From contig NZ_JAFA01000005.1 of NCBI RefSeq assembly GCF_000519185.1, forward strand, positions 1 through 64,000: a stretch of 64,000 nucleotides of DNA, in the 5' to 3' direction. Positions 44,429-53,803 of the stretch are shown piece after piece. This DNA comes from Paraburkholderia nodosa DSM 21604. Lineage in GTDB: Bacteria; Pseudomonadota; Gammaproteobacteria; Burkholderiales; Burkholderiaceae. Position 1 is the first letter of the stretch. Each line of letters starts with the position of its first letter. Position numbers and translations under genes: made by a program. The notes beneath the pieces are model-generated. The model was not told the origin of the DNA. It was given only the letters and a program-made list of their open reading frames with translations, and did no database searches.

Positions 44429-45316
44429 ATGCAATCCGCCTCGATCGACGACACCCTCGCACAACTCGAAGCGCGCGGCTATTTCGCGAGCCGCGAACTC
44501 GCCACGGCGCTCTTTCTTGCGCTGCGCATGGAACGCCCGCTGTTTCTCGAAGGCGAGCCGGGCGTGGGCAAGACCGAACTCGCGAAGGCCGCAGCGGCGA
44601 TGCTCGGTACGACGGTCTTGCGCCTGCAATGCTACGAAGGACTCGATACGGCGAGCGCGCTGTACGAGTGGGACTATCCGCGCCAGATCATGGCGCTGCG
44701 ACTTGCCGAAGCCGCCGGCGAAAAGCCCCGCAACGACACGCTCTATCGCGACGAATTTCTGCTCAAGCGCCCGCTGCTCCAGGCGCTGCAACCCGACCCA
44801 CACAACCCGGGCGCGCGCCGCGTGCTGCTGATCGACGAAATCGACCGCGCCGACGAACCGTTCGAAGCCTTCCTGCTCGAACTCCTTTCGGACTTCCAGG
44901 TATCGATTCCCGAATACGGCACTGTGCGCGCGAGTACGCCGCCGCTCGTCGTGATCACGTCGAATCGCACGCGCGAAGTGCACGACGCGCTCAAGCGGCG
45001 CTGTCTCTATCAATGGCTCGGCTATCCGGACCGCGCGCGCGAACTCGCGATCGTGGCCACGCGCGCGCCTGAAACCGCGCCCGAATTGCAGCAGCGCGCC
45101 GTGGCGTTCGTGCACCAGTTGCGCACGATGGACCTCTTCAAGGCGCCCGGCATTGCGGAAACGATCGACTGGTGCCGCGCGCTGAGCGCACTCGCCGTGA
45201 CGGAACTCGATCCGCAGTCGGTGCAGGACACGCTAGGCGTGCTGCTGAAGTACCAGGACGACCTCGCGCAGCTCGACGCGCAACGCATCGCGCAAACGCT
45301 CGCGCTCGCGGAGTGA
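44429..45316 (+). CDS. coxD: MoxR-type AAA ATPase (CoxD-like)
   Basis: A 295-aa AAA+ ATPase with Walker A GEPGVGKTE (about 41-49), Walker B VLLIDEIDRA (about 131-140), and a sensor VVITSNRTRE. In cox operons CoxD partners with the VWA protein CoxE to mature the active site of CoxL. A TTG five codons upstream (44414) is a less likely start. Confidence 0.93.
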   Translation: MQSASIDDTLAQLEARGYFASRELATALFLALRMERPLFLEGEPGVGKTELAKAAAAMLGTTVLRLQCYEGLDTASALYEWDYPRQIMALRLAEAAGEKPRNDTLYRDEFLLKRPLLQALQPDPHNPGARRVLLIDEIDRADEPFEAFLLELLSDFQVSIPEYGTVRASTPPLVVITSNRTREVHDALKRRCLYQWLGYPDRARELAIVATRAPETAPELQQRAVAFVHQLRTMDLFKAPGIAETIDWCRALSALAVTELDPQSVQDTLGVLLKYQDDLAQLDAQRIAQTLALAE

Positions 45317-45321
45317 GCACG

Positions 45322-46641
45322 ATGCCCTCCGCCTCATCGCTCGAAACCCGCACGACACCGCCCGCCGCCATGCCCACGCTCGCGCCCGTGTTCGCGCGCA
45401 ACGTCGTGCATTTCGTGCGCGTGCTGCGCGGCGCAGGCCTGCCGCTGTCGCCTTCACGCGCCGTCGACGCGATCGAAGCGCTGCGCCACATCGACCTCGG
45501 CCGCCGCGACGACGTGCATGCGGCGCTCGCCGCGCTCCTCACGAGTGCGCCCGACGAGCGCGAGATCTTCGACGCCGCCTTCGCGCTCTTCTGGCGCGAT
45601 CCGGATTTCGAGGGCAAGCTGCGCGCGCTCCTGCTGCCGAAGGTGCAAGGCGGCGTGCCGCCGCCGCGCCGCAACAACCGCCTCGCCGACGCGCTCGCGG
45701 CACGTCCTGCCCATCGCCCCGGCGCGAAGCCACCGCCCTCGCACGAAGAACACGAGTTGCGCGCACACGCCACGTTCAGCGCCGAAGAACGCCTGCGCCA
45801 GCGCGACTTCGACACGCTCACCGCCGACGAATGGCGCGCGCTGCGCCACCTGATCCGCGCGCGCCGCCTGCCGCTCGCCACCGTTCGCACGCGGCGCCTG
45901 AAGGCGTCGTCGCGCGGCACCCACGCCGATCTGCGCGCGAGCGCGCGCCACGCGGTGCGGGCGGGCGGCGACTGGACCGTGTGGAAATATCGCGCGCCCG
46001 TGGAGCGCAAGCTGCCGCTCGTGCTGCTGCTCGACATTTCCGGCTCGATGAGCAGCTACTCGCGCGCGGTGCTCTACTTCTGCCACGCGTTGCTGCAGTC
46101 GCGCGAACGCCTGCAGGTATTCCTGTTCGGCACGCGTTTGACGCACGCCACGCGCGCGCTGCGCGAACGCGACCCCGACGTCGCGCTCGCCCAGCTCGCC
46201 ACCCAGGTCGCGGACTGGTCGGGCGGCACGCGCATCGGCGCCACGCTCGCGGAATTCAACCGCCGCTGGGCGCGCCGCATGCTCGGCGGCCGCGCGACGG
46301 TGCTCATCGTCACCGATGGGCTCGATCACGATGCATGCAGCCTGCTCGGCGAGGAGATGGCGCGTTTGCACCGCTTCGCGCATCGCGTGGTCTGGCTCAA
46401 TCCGCTCTTGCGTTACCGCGATTTCGCGCCCAAGGCGCGCGGCGTGCAGGCGATGCTGCCCCACGTCGACGCGCACTACCCCGTCCACAATCTCGACAGC
46501 CTCGAAGCGTTCGCGCGCAGCCTGTGCGAAGCCACGCCGATTGGGCATGCGCCTCGAACGGCACCTCATCCGGCAAAACCAGCACGCGCATCGCACACGT
46601 CGCAGGAGCGCCCGGCACAAGGAGAAACACGATGGAGCTGA
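45322..46641 (+). CDS. coxE: VWA-domain maturation protein (CoxE-like)
   Basis: A 439-aa protein with a CoxE-type VWA domain in its C-terminal half. The MIDAS motif DISGSMSSYS lies at about 236-245, with Thr in the WSGGTRIG region and Asp in VTDGLDH. The N-terminal half is helical and Arg-rich. Works with CoxD. Starts six bases after the coxD stop and overlaps coxG by ten bases. Confidence 0.9.
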   Translation: MPSASSLETRTTPPAAMPTLAPVFARNVVHFVRVLRGAGLPLSPSRAVDAIEALRHIDLGRRDDVHAALAALLTSAPDEREIFDAAFALFWRDPDFEGKLRALLLPKVQGGVPPPRRNNRLADALAARPAHRPGAKPPPSHEEHELRAHATFSAEERLRQRDFDTLTADEWRALRHLIRARRLPLATVRTRRLKASSRGTHADLRASARHAVRAGGDWTVWKYRAPVERKLPLVLLLDISGSMSSYSRAVLYFCHALLQSRERLQVFLFGTRLTHATRALRERDPDVALAQLATQVADWSGGTRIGATLAEFNRRWARRMLGGRATVLIVTDGLDHDACSLLGEEMARLHRFAHRVVWLNPLLRYRDFAPKARGVQAMLPHVDAHYPVHNLDSLEAFARSLCEATPIGHAPRTAPHPAKPARASHTSQERPAQGETRWS

Positions 46642-47204
46642 CCGAAAGCCACACGCTGCCGGTGCCGCAACAGCGCGCCTGGGAAGCGCTCAACGACACG
46701 GCGATCCTCAAGGCGTGCATACCGGGCTGCGAAAGCATCGAAGCCGACGGCGAGAACGCCTACGCCGTCGCGCTGACCGCCGCGGTAGGCCCGGTGAAGG
46801 CGCGCTTCAAGGGCCGCATGCAGCTCGCCGATATCGACGCACCGAACAGCTACACGATCGTCTTCGAGGGTCAGGGCGGCGCAGCGGGCTTCGGCAAGGG
46901 CGACGCGCACGTGAAGCTCGAATCTGCCGGTGACGAGTCGACCACGCTCACTTACACCGCGAACGCCCAGGTGGGCGGCAAGCTTGCGCAGATCGGCTCG
47001 CGGCTCGTGGACGGCGCGGCGCGCAAGATCGCCGGCGAGTTTTTCAAGCGTTTCGGGGAACAGCTGGGCGGCGGGGCACAGCAAAATACCGACGAAGCGG
47101 CGGCACTTGCCGCCAGCGACGCAGAAGCCCAGCCGCAAGGCGAAGGCGCAGAGGAAACACCGAAGAGGAAACGATCATGGACAGCGTGGATCTCGAAGTC
47201 CTGA
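46632..47204 (+). CDS. coxG: SRPBCC-fold protein CoxG
   Basis: A 190-aa protein of the COXG/SRPBCC family (about 1-145: TLPVPQQRAWEALNDTAILKACIPGCESIE, then KARFKGRMQLADID). Homologues recruit the cox enzyme to the membrane. The C-terminal 45 residues are acidic then end in a basic KRKRSWTAW. GGAGA precedes the ATG, which overlaps the coxE stop region; it overlaps coxF by 28 bases at the other end. Confidence 0.9.
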   Translation: MELTESHTLPVPQQRAWEALNDTAILKACIPGCESIEADGENAYAVALTAAVGPVKARFKGRMQLADIDAPNSYTIVFEGQGGAAGFGKGDAHVKLESAGDESTTLTYTANAQVGGKLAQIGSRLVDGAARKIAGEFFKRFGEQLGGGAQQNTDEAAALAASDAEAQPQGEGAEETPKRKRSWTAWISKS

Positions 47205-48199
47205 AATCCGGCGTGCACTGGCTCGACGCAGGGCACCGCGCGCTGCTGGTGACGGTGGTGAAAACGTGGGGCTCGTCGCCGCGCCCCGAAGGCGCGATGC
47301 TCGTGGTGCGCGACGACGGCCTCGTGGTCGGCTCCGTTTCGGGCGGCTGCATCGAGGACGATCTGATCGACCGCGTGCGCCGCGAAGGCGTGACGATCGC
47401 CAGGCCCGAAGCCGTGAAGTACGGCATCACGGCGGAAGAGGCGCATCGTTTCGGACTGCCATGCGGCGGCACGATCCAGCTCGTGCTCGAACCGCTCTCC
47501 GAAGCCTCGGGCATTCGCGAACTGCTCGAAACCGTCGAGCGCGGCGAACTCGTTGCGCGCACACTCGACATGGCGACCGGGCGCGCCACGCTCGGCCCCG
47601 CGAAAGCGACCGATGGCGTGGACTTCGACGACGCGCGCCTGCTCACGATCCACGGGCCGCGCTACCGCATGCTGGTGATCGGCGCGGGACAGCTCTCGCG
47701 CTATCTCTGCCAGATCGCGGTGGGGCTCGATTACCAGGTGACCGTGTGCGACCCGCGCGAGGAATACACCGACACCTGGGACGTGGCCGGCACGGCGCTC
47801 GTACGCACCATGCCCGACGACACGGTGCTCGATATGAAGCTCGACGAACGCTGCGCCGTGATCGCGCTCACGCACGACCCGAAGCTCGACGACCTCGCGC
47901 TGATGGAAGCGCTCAAGACGCCCGCGTTTTACGTGGGCGCGCTGGGCTCGCGGCGCAACAACGCGGCGCGGCGCGAGCGGCTCAAGGAGTTCGACCTGAG
48001 CGAAGCGGAACTCGCGCGGCTGCATGGGCCGGTGGGCATTTACATCGGCAGCCGCACGCCGCCGGAAATCGCCGTGTCGATCCTCGCGGAAGTCACGGCG
48101 GCGAAGAACGGCGTCTCGCTGCCGACCATTCTCCAGGTGGAAGGCGCAAAAGCCGCGCGCGAACAGGCGGCAGGAGCGGGATCGACGTGCGATGTGTGA
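47177..48199 (+). CDS. coxF: XdhC/CoxI-family Mo-cofactor insertion protein
   Basis: A 340-aa protein. N-terminal XdhC/CoxI domain with GSSPRPEGAMLV and VSGGCIEDDLI (about 31-60), then a Rossmann domain with VIGAGQLSRYL (about 163-173). Such proteins deliver or sulfurate the molybdenum cofactor for the large subunit. The name coxF is by operon position. Last gene; converges on the HdeD-like gene with 25 bases between. Confidence 0.88.
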   Translation: MDSVDLEVLKSGVHWLDAGHRALLVTVVKTWGSSPRPEGAMLVVRDDGLVVGSVSGGCIEDDLIDRVRREGVTIARPEAVKYGITAEEAHRFGLPCGGTIQLVLEPLSEASGIRELLETVERGELVARTLDMATGRATLGPAKATDGVDFDDARLLTIHGPRYRMLVIGAGQLSRYLCQIAVGLDYQVTVCDPREEYTDTWDVAGTALVRTMPDDTVLDMKLDERCAVIALTHDPKLDDLALMEALKTPAFYVGALGSRRNNAARRERLKEFDLSEAELARLHGPVGIYIGSRTPPEIAVSILAEVTAAKNGVSLPTILQVEGAKAAREQAAGAGSTCDV

Positions 48200-48224
48200 A
48201 GCGGCCTCGTGTGGTCGCGATGCT

Positions 48225-49631
48225 TCAAGCGTGAGGCGAGCGCCCGTCGTGGTCCGTCTCGCGCCGCCGCTCGCGTTCGTGCCTGCGTTCACGTCTTAGC
48301 ATCGACGCGCGCAGCGATCTCAACATGCGCGTCCATCCTGAAGGCCGCGGATCCGCCAGCATGCTCAACGCGCGCGCATAGTCGAGCGTGAGTCCGGGCG
48401 TCCACGCCATTGTCTGGCCGCGTTTGCGCACCTGCGCGGCCACCCATAGCTCCGGCGTCGTCAGCATGCGCGCGAACGCGAGCCATCCATGCCCCCACAC
48501 GCGCGGTGTCGCACCTTCGAGCGCCGCCTCCAGCGCGTGCGAAACCGTGCTCGAGCAGTTGCGGTGCGTGAGGTTATAGGTCGTGTCCTCGCGATAACGC
48601 TCCCAGAAACTTTCCAGCCGAAGGGGATCGTAGTTGCGAATGCGCACCTGGCGCGTGGATGGACACCACGCCTTCGACTCTGTCCCGTAGTCGGGCTGAA
48701 ACAGACCCGGCACGTCGTTCTCGCGCGTCGCGCGCAGCGTGCGCGTGAATTCATCGGGAGAACGATCGATTTCCACGGCGGGATAGAGGCTGATGTACAC
48801 GCGCTCGGGCGATTCGAGCGCAGCGTGACCCGTGGAAATCACGCCATCGCGATCGACGGCGGCAATATAGCGGTCGATGAGCGGCTGACGCCGCGGCTCG
48901 GCCCGCGAACTGCCCACCGGCGTCCACACGTGCACCGTGAGCGCGCGCTCGTGCGGCGCGGGCGGCCCGTCGAACACAGTCTGCGCGAGCCTGGGCGCGC
49001 GGCCTTTGGCCGAGTTCGCCGCGCCAACTGCGCTCGCCACGAGCGCCGCCGCGCCGCCCTGCGCGGCCGCCGGATTCACGGCGAGCCGACGCGCGCGCAA
49101 GGCGAGCAGCAGCAGGTTCCAGCCCGCGAACATCAGAATGAGCCCGAGGCAGTAGGGCACCGTGCCCTTGTAGTGGGTGGGATAAGGCTGGTAGAGAAAG
49201 ATGGCGATGCCGATCTGCAGCGCGCCGCCCGCCACCGCGAGGCGCCACGTGCGATAGCGCACGACCCAGGCCGAGGCGATCTGCAGCAGGCCATCGGCGA
49301 GAAAGAGCGTCGCGAACACCATCGAAAGAATGAACGACGCGTGCCGGTAGCCCGAAAGCACGAGCGCCGCCGTGATACAGAAACCGAAGCCCTTCACGTA
49401 GCGCAGCGTGCGCTGGCCGCCCATGCCGGTCCATGCCACCGCGAGCGTGGCCAGACCCTCGATCAGCAGCAGCCACGCGAACGGCGCGATCGGGAAGAAC
49501 AGCACGCCGTCCAGTGCGTCGACGAAGAGCGCCGCGCCCACGAGCGCGCTCGCTATGCCTGCCGCCATCACGCCGCGCCAGCGCTCGCGCAGATACTCCA
49601 CGCCCAGCAGGATCATCATGAGCCGCACCAT
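48225..49631 (-). CDS. HdeD-like membrane domain fused to cysteine-hydrolase-like domain
   Basis: A 468-aa protein. Residues 1-175 have six predicted transmembrane helices in a layout like HdeD/DUF308 membrane proteins (FVDALDGVLFFPIAPFAWLLLIEG). The rest, after a short loop, is a soluble domain with YNLTHRNCSSTVSHALEAAL (about 350-370), where Cys and His fit a papain/NlpC-like or DUF4105-type hydrolase. The likely catalytic Cys is in RNCSST. Both halves read through without a break. Function unknown; a membrane-tethered hydrolase is inferred. GGAGAC precedes the start. Confidence 0.65.
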   Translation of the reverse strand: MVRLMMILLGVEYLRERWRGVMAAGIASALVGAALFVDALDGVLFFPIAPFAWLLLIEGLATLAVAWTGMGGQRTLRYVKGFGFCITAALVLSGYRHASFILSMVFATLFLADGLLQIASAWVVRYRTWRLAVAGGALQIGIAIFLYQPYPTHYKGTVPYCLGLILMFAGWNLLLLALRARRLAVNPAAAQGGAAALVASAVGAANSAKGRAPRLAQTVFDGPPAPHERALTVHVWTPVGSSRAEPRRQPLIDRYIAAVDRDGVISTGHAALESPERVYISLYPAVEIDRSPDEFTRTLRATRENDVPGLFQPDYGTESKAWCPSTRQVRIRNYDPLRLESFWERYREDTTYNLTHRNCSSTVSHALEAALEGATPRVWGHGWLAFARMLTTPELWVAAQVRKRGQTMAWTPGLTLDYARALSMLADPRPSGWTRMLRSLRASMLRRERRHERERRRETDHDGRSPHA

Positions 49632-49745
49632 CGCCCGTCTCCGGCAGCCGCGTATGAAAACGCATCGTACTGCGGTGCGGCGAGGGATCGCCCCGAACGT
49701 GCGCGGCCAATGCGGCTTCGAGCGCCTGACTACGCGCCCAAAAAA

Positions 49746-49780
49746 ACTGCGGGCCGCGACTTTCGTCGGCGGCCCGCAGT
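49746..49780 (-). terminator. Rho-independent terminator of the MFS operon
   Basis: Perfect 12-bp arms ACTGCGGGCCGC (49746-49757) and GCGGCCCGCAGT (49769-49780), 11-base loop. On the minus strand the stem runs into TTTTTT. Confidence 0.85.
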
Positions 49781-49834
49781 ACGGGTTTCTGGCGGGCGGC
49801 TCGCGCCGCTTCGCTTCACCTGGGCGTCACGGCA

Positions 49835-49963
49835 TCAGCCGAACAGCTTCATCGCCTGCGAGAGCGTGTTGGTCACGCCCCACACGAGCGGCACCAGCAC
49901 GTAGAGCCAGAAGATCGCCATCAGCGCCTTGTTCGACGATTTCGGGGCGGCTTGAGTAGACAT
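49835..49963 (-). CDS. 42-aa MFS transporter small subunit
   Basis: A 42-aa protein, ATG 49963 to TGA 49835, with GGAGG eight bases upstream. It has a polar N-terminus (STQAAPKSSNK) and one hydrophobic helix (ALMAIFWLYVLVPLVWGVTNTL). It follows the OFA-type transporter gene by 13 bases on the same strand and matches the form of the small subunit found with such transporters. Too short for most gene callers. Confidence 0.85.
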   Translation of the reverse strand: MSTQAAPKSSNKALMAIFWLYVLVPLVWGVTNTLSQAMKLFG

Positions 49964-49976
49964 TGCGCGTTCCTCC

Positions 49977-51377
49977 TTATTTACCGGTGGCGAGTTGCGT
50001 CTCGCTCATGTGATGCTTCGCGTCCACGCGGCGCACGAGCAAATTGCAGATGAAGCCGATCACGAGCAGCGAAGCCATGATGTGCACGGTCATCGTGTAC
50101 GCGTCGGCCTTCGCCACGCCGTGCGCGACCTGGTACGCACGCACGTAGTTCACGAGCACCGGGCCCGCCACGCCTGCTGCGGCCCACGCGGTGAGCAGAC
50201 GGCCGTGAATGCCGCCGACGAACGCCGTACCGAACATGTCCGCGAGATACGCGGGCACGGTCGAGAAGCCGCCGCCGTACATCGAGAGAATCAGGCAGAA
50301 CGCGAGCACGAAGAACACGATGTTGCCGCTCTGCGCGAACTGCGGCACCGCGTAATAGAGCACCGCGCCGAACACGAAGAAGATGAAGTAGGTGTTCTTG
50401 CGGCCCACCCAGTCGGAAGCCGAAGCCCACACGAAGCGCCCGCCCATGTTGAAGAGCGAGAGCAGGCCGACGAAGCCCGCCGCCGCGCCGGCGCTCACGG
50501 TGTCCTTGAAGCTTTCCTGGATCATGACCGAGGCCTGGCCCAGAATGCCGATGCCGGCCGTCACGTTGAGGAACAGCACGAGCCAGATCAGGTAGAACTG
50601 CGGTGTCTTGAGCGCCTGGTCGATGTGCACGTGCTGGTTCGACACGAGCTTCTTCGCCACGACGGGCGGCGTCCAGCCAGCCGGCTTCCAGTCCGGCGCG
50701 GGCACGCGGATGGTGATGGCGCCGATCGTCATCGAGATGAAGTACGCCACGCCGAGCACCACGAAGGTCTGGGCGACGCCCACGCTCGTGTCGCTCGCGA
50801 AATGCTTCATCAGCATGACGGACAGCGGCGCGGCGATCATCGCGCCGCCGCCGAAGCCCATGATCGCGAGGCCGGTTGCCATGCCGCGGCGGTCGGGGAA
50901 CCAGCGGATCAGCGTCGAAACCGGCGAGACGTAGCCGAGCCCGAGGCCGATGCCGCCAATCACGCCGTAGCCGAGATAGAGCAGCGCGATCTGATGCAGG
51001 TACACGCCGAGCGCGGAAACGAGGAAACCGCCGCCAAAGCAGCACGCTGCGGTAAACATCGTGCGGCGCGGGCCCACACGTTCGAGCCACTTGCCGCCAA
51101 ACGCGGCGGAAAGGCCGAGAAAGACGATGGCCAGCGAGAAAATCCAGCCAAGCGTGGTGAGCGACCAGTCATCGGACGCGGACTGCGTAATGCCGATCAC
51201 CTTCGTGAGCGGCGCGTTGAACACGGAAAACGCGTAGGCCTGGCCGATGCACAAATGCACGGCCAGCGCGGCGGGCGGCACCATCCAGCGCGAAAAGCCC
51301 GGCGGGGCGATGGTCGCCTCTTTGGAAAAGAAAGGTGCGCTTTGCGCACCGCGCGTCGAATCTGCAACGCTGCTCAT
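49977..51377 (-). CDS. OFA-family (oxalate/formate antiporter-type) MFS transporter
   Basis: A 466-aa inner membrane protein with 12 predicted helices. Family motifs include HLCIGQAYAFSVFNAPLTKVIG (about 40-61) and FPDRRGMATGLAIMGFGGGAM (about 160-180). Of the OxlT/OFA type, which exchange small monocarboxylates or dicarboxylates. Starts at 51377 with GGGAG upstream; the longer open frame to 51500 adds a non-conserved lead. Coupled with the 42-aa small subunit downstream. Confidence 0.9.
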   Translation of the reverse strand: MSSVADSTRGAQSAPFFSKEATIAPPGFSRWMVPPAALAVHLCIGQAYAFSVFNAPLTKVIGITQSASDDWSLTTLGWIFSLAIVFLGLSAAFGGKWLERVGPRRTMFTAACCFGGGFLVSALGVYLHQIALLYLGYGVIGGIGLGLGYVSPVSTLIRWFPDRRGMATGLAIMGFGGGAMIAAPLSVMLMKHFASDTSVGVAQTFVVLGVAYFISMTIGAITIRVPAPDWKPAGWTPPVVAKKLVSNQHVHIDQALKTPQFYLIWLVLFLNVTAGIGILGQASVMIQESFKDTVSAGAAAGFVGLLSLFNMGGRFVWASASDWVGRKNTYFIFFVFGAVLYYAVPQFAQSGNIVFFVLAFCLILSMYGGGFSTVPAYLADMFGTAFVGGIHGRLLTAWAAAGVAGPVLVNYVRAYQVAHGVAKADAYTMTVHIMASLLVIGFICNLLVRRVDAKHHMSETQLATGK

Positions 51378-51829
51378 GGGATCTCCCGAGTCGACCAGAG
51401 GTTGAGCGCGCGGGGTGAGCGCTCGCTCTGGTCCCATCCAAAATGGCTGTTGGTAGGCGTGGTCTTTCGTGCTCTTTTTATGCGCAAACGCATAGAACAC
51501 TTAATTGCCGCTTGACGGCTGCACGAACCTTAGTCCCCAACCGCCGCCTTGGCAATATGAGGTAAACATACATATGCCATACAACGGCCCGCGCGACGCC
51601 GCACTTCTTCGATTGTTGCGCGCGCAGCAAATCGGCGGCAGCGCCGTATGAAGCCACGGAGAACCATGCGAGCGGCCATTTCGTTGCGCGGCCCAGCATT
51701 TAGACTCAATGCTCGATACAGGGGCCCCTGCGGGCGGTGTGCGGGCCATCCGCTTGACAATCGGGTTACATGACTTTTAAGTGGCAGGAGTAGCGCCTAT
51801 CCGCGACCCGCCACCTGCCGAGCCCCCCC
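51378..51829. other. gap between divergent MFS and transglutaminase genes
   Basis: No gene seen. Two small dyads lie side by side: AGCATT/AATGCT (51695-51713) and the 12-bp palindrome CAGGGGCCCCTG (51719-51730). A probable promoter for the transglutaminase gene follows and is listed separately. Confidence 0.35.
51754..51782 (+). promoter_or_regulatory. sigma70-type promoter for the transglutaminase gene
   Basis: Perfect -35 TTGACA (51754-51759) and a weak -10 TTAAGT (51777-51782) with 17-base spacing, about 50 bases before the ATG at 51830. Confidence 0.45.
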
Positions 51830-53788
51830 ATGCGCCTCGCTCTCGCTCTTTGCCTAGCCGTGCTCGGCCCCGCCACGGGAACCTTCGCCGCCGACCTGCG
51901 CCCGGGCGTGGCGCAGCTCACCCCGGTGCCCCTCGAAGCGGGCACGCTGAATCCGGCAGGCAGCGCCGCGCAGGCGCCCTACACCAACGAAGCGGAAACG
52001 CAGACCTTCACCGTCAATGCGGACGGCTCGTACACCAAGCTCGACTCGCTCACCCTGCGCGTGAACACGGAGGCCGGCATTGCGCGCGCGGGCCAGTATT
52101 ACGTGTGGTTCAACCGCGAGATGGCCCACGTGGACGTGCTCGAAGCGTGGACCGAGGACGCCCAGGGCGGGCGTCACGACGTGCGCCCCGAGCAGATCCG
52201 CGACGTGCAGGAAGTGCGCTCGTTCGACGCCCCGATGTTCCAGGACGTCCAGGACAAGGTGATCGTGTTCCCGGCCGTGGAGCCGGGCGCGCGCGTGCAT
52301 CTCACGTGGCGCAAGATCCAGCGCGTGCCGCTCGTGCCCGGCTGGTTCAGCGACTTCACGCCGCCCGACCTCGCGCCCACGCACAACTTCCGCGTGATCT
52401 ACGACCTGCCCGCGAAAGTGCCGCTCTACGCCGACGCGCGCGGCTTCACCGTGCTGCCGCCCGCCACGGTGAACGGCCGCACGCGCTACGAGTACCGCTA
52501 CGACAAGGCGAATTTCGAGCGCCTCGAATATGGCTCGGTCGCGTACGTGAGCTACGGCGACCGGCTGATGGTGTCCACCTTCCCCGACTACGCGGCCTTC
52601 GCGAAGGTCTATCGCGAGGCGGCGGCGGATCCAACCGTGCGCGACCCGGCCATCGTGCGCCTTGCGCAGACGCTCACGGCGCACGACGACACCCCGCGCG
52701 CGAGGGCGCAAACGCTCTACGACTGGGTGCGCCGCAACATCCGCTACGTGGCGATGAATATCGGACGCGGCGAGATCGTGCCGCACCGCGTAACCGACGT
52801 GCTTGCGAACCGCTATGGCGACTGCAAGGACCACGTCGCGCTCTACGGTGCGCTGCTCGGCGCGGTGGGCATCCGCAGCGTGCCGGCGCTCGTGAACAGC
52901 GGCACGGTCTACACGCTGCCGAGCGTACCCGGCTTCGGCGTGATCAATCACGTCATCACCTGGCTGCCCGATTTGCAGATGTTCGCGGATTCCACGGCGA
53001 GCAACATCGAGTTCGGCTATTTGCCGTCGACGGACATGGACCGCGAGGCCGTGCTCGCCGGCGACGGCACGCAGGTCCGCACGCCCGCCACGGCCACGAC
53101 CACGCGCGAGAGCGATCTCGACATCACGGTCGCGCCCGACGGCTCGGCGCGCTTCATCTACCGCTTGCAGGCAGAGGGCTGGTCCGCCGAACAGACGCGC
53201 AGCGTGCTGCGCCTGCAAACGCCCGCGCAGCGCGAGGAGTCGCTGCAATGGGAGCTGCGCAACGCCAATCTGCGCGGCAGCGCCACGCTCGCCTCCAGCC
53301 CGCTCGACGCCACGGCGGGTCCGCTCGTGCTCACGCTCACGGGCACCTTCGACGGCTTCGTCGACCCGGAAATGACCACGCCCGTGCCCACGCTCACGAG
53401 CTTCGTGGGCGGCCTCGACGCGAATCTGCGCTACTGGCTCGGCGAATCGCGGCGCACGCAGCCCTTCGTGTGCCGCAACGTGGTCATGACCGAGCGCACG
53501 CGCATCGTGCTGCCGCCGGGCATGCGCGTGCTCGACGTGCCCATGCCGCAGCACGCCGACAACCGCTTCATCGATTTCAGTTCGCAGTACGCGCTCGACC
53601 CGCAGGCGAATGTGCTGCGCGTCACGCGCACCGGTCAAACGCATTTCGCGAGCGACGTATGCAGCGCCGACGATTTCGCGCAGATGCGCCCCGCGTTCGA
53701 GACGATGGCACGCGACCTGCGCGCGCAATTGATCGTCAAGCCGTCGGCCCAGGGCGCCGCGCCGGATAGTCCGGCGAGCGCGCAGTGA
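51830..53788 (+). CDS. DUF3857/transglutaminase-domain exported protein
   Basis: A 652-aa protein with a Sec signal (RLALALCLAVLGPATGTFA). DUF3857 domain at about 40-230, then a transglutaminase-like domain at about 270-400 whose triad is visible: Cys in NRYGDCKDH, His in INHVITWLP, Asp in MFADST. The C-terminal 230 residues are a DUF2569-like or beta-rich region with no known name. Periplasmic; function unknown. A sigma70-like promoter lies 50 bases upstream. Confidence 0.9.
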   Translation: MRLALALCLAVLGPATGTFAADLRPGVAQLTPVPLEAGTLNPAGSAAQAPYTNEAETQTFTVNADGSYTKLDSLTLRVNTEAGIARAGQYYVWFNREMAHVDVLEAWTEDAQGGRHDVRPEQIRDVQEVRSFDAPMFQDVQDKVIVFPAVEPGARVHLTWRKIQRVPLVPGWFSDFTPPDLAPTHNFRVIYDLPAKVPLYADARGFTVLPPATVNGRTRYEYRYDKANFERLEYGSVAYVSYGDRLMVSTFPDYAAFAKVYREAAADPTVRDPAIVRLAQTLTAHDDTPRARAQTLYDWVRRNIRYVAMNIGRGEIVPHRVTDVLANRYGDCKDHVALYGALLGAVGIRSVPALVNSGTVYTLPSVPGFGVINHVITWLPDLQMFADSTASNIEFGYLPSTDMDREAVLAGDGTQVRTPATATTTRESDLDITVAPDGSARFIYRLQAEGWSAEQTRSVLRLQTPAQREESLQWELRNANLRGSATLASSPLDATAGPLVLTLTGTFDGFVDPEMTTPVPTLTSFVGGLDANLRYWLGESRRTQPFVCRNVVMTERTRIVLPPGMRVLDVPMPQHADNRFIDFSSQYALDPQANVLRVTRTGQTHFASDVCSADDFAQMRPAFETMARDLRAQLIVKPSAQGAAPDSPASAQ

Positions 53789-53803
53789 GCCGGCGCACGA
53801 CGT

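Noticed and set aside
49995-51515. 506-codon plus-strand open frame opposite the MFS transporter
   Set aside because: His/Arg/Glu-rich shadow of the real gene, typical of high-GC antisense frames; no domain, no ribosome binding site.
51854-53728. 624-codon minus-strand open frame opposite the transglutaminase gene
   Set aside because: Arg/His-rich shadow; the plus-strand gene has signal peptide and catalytic triad.
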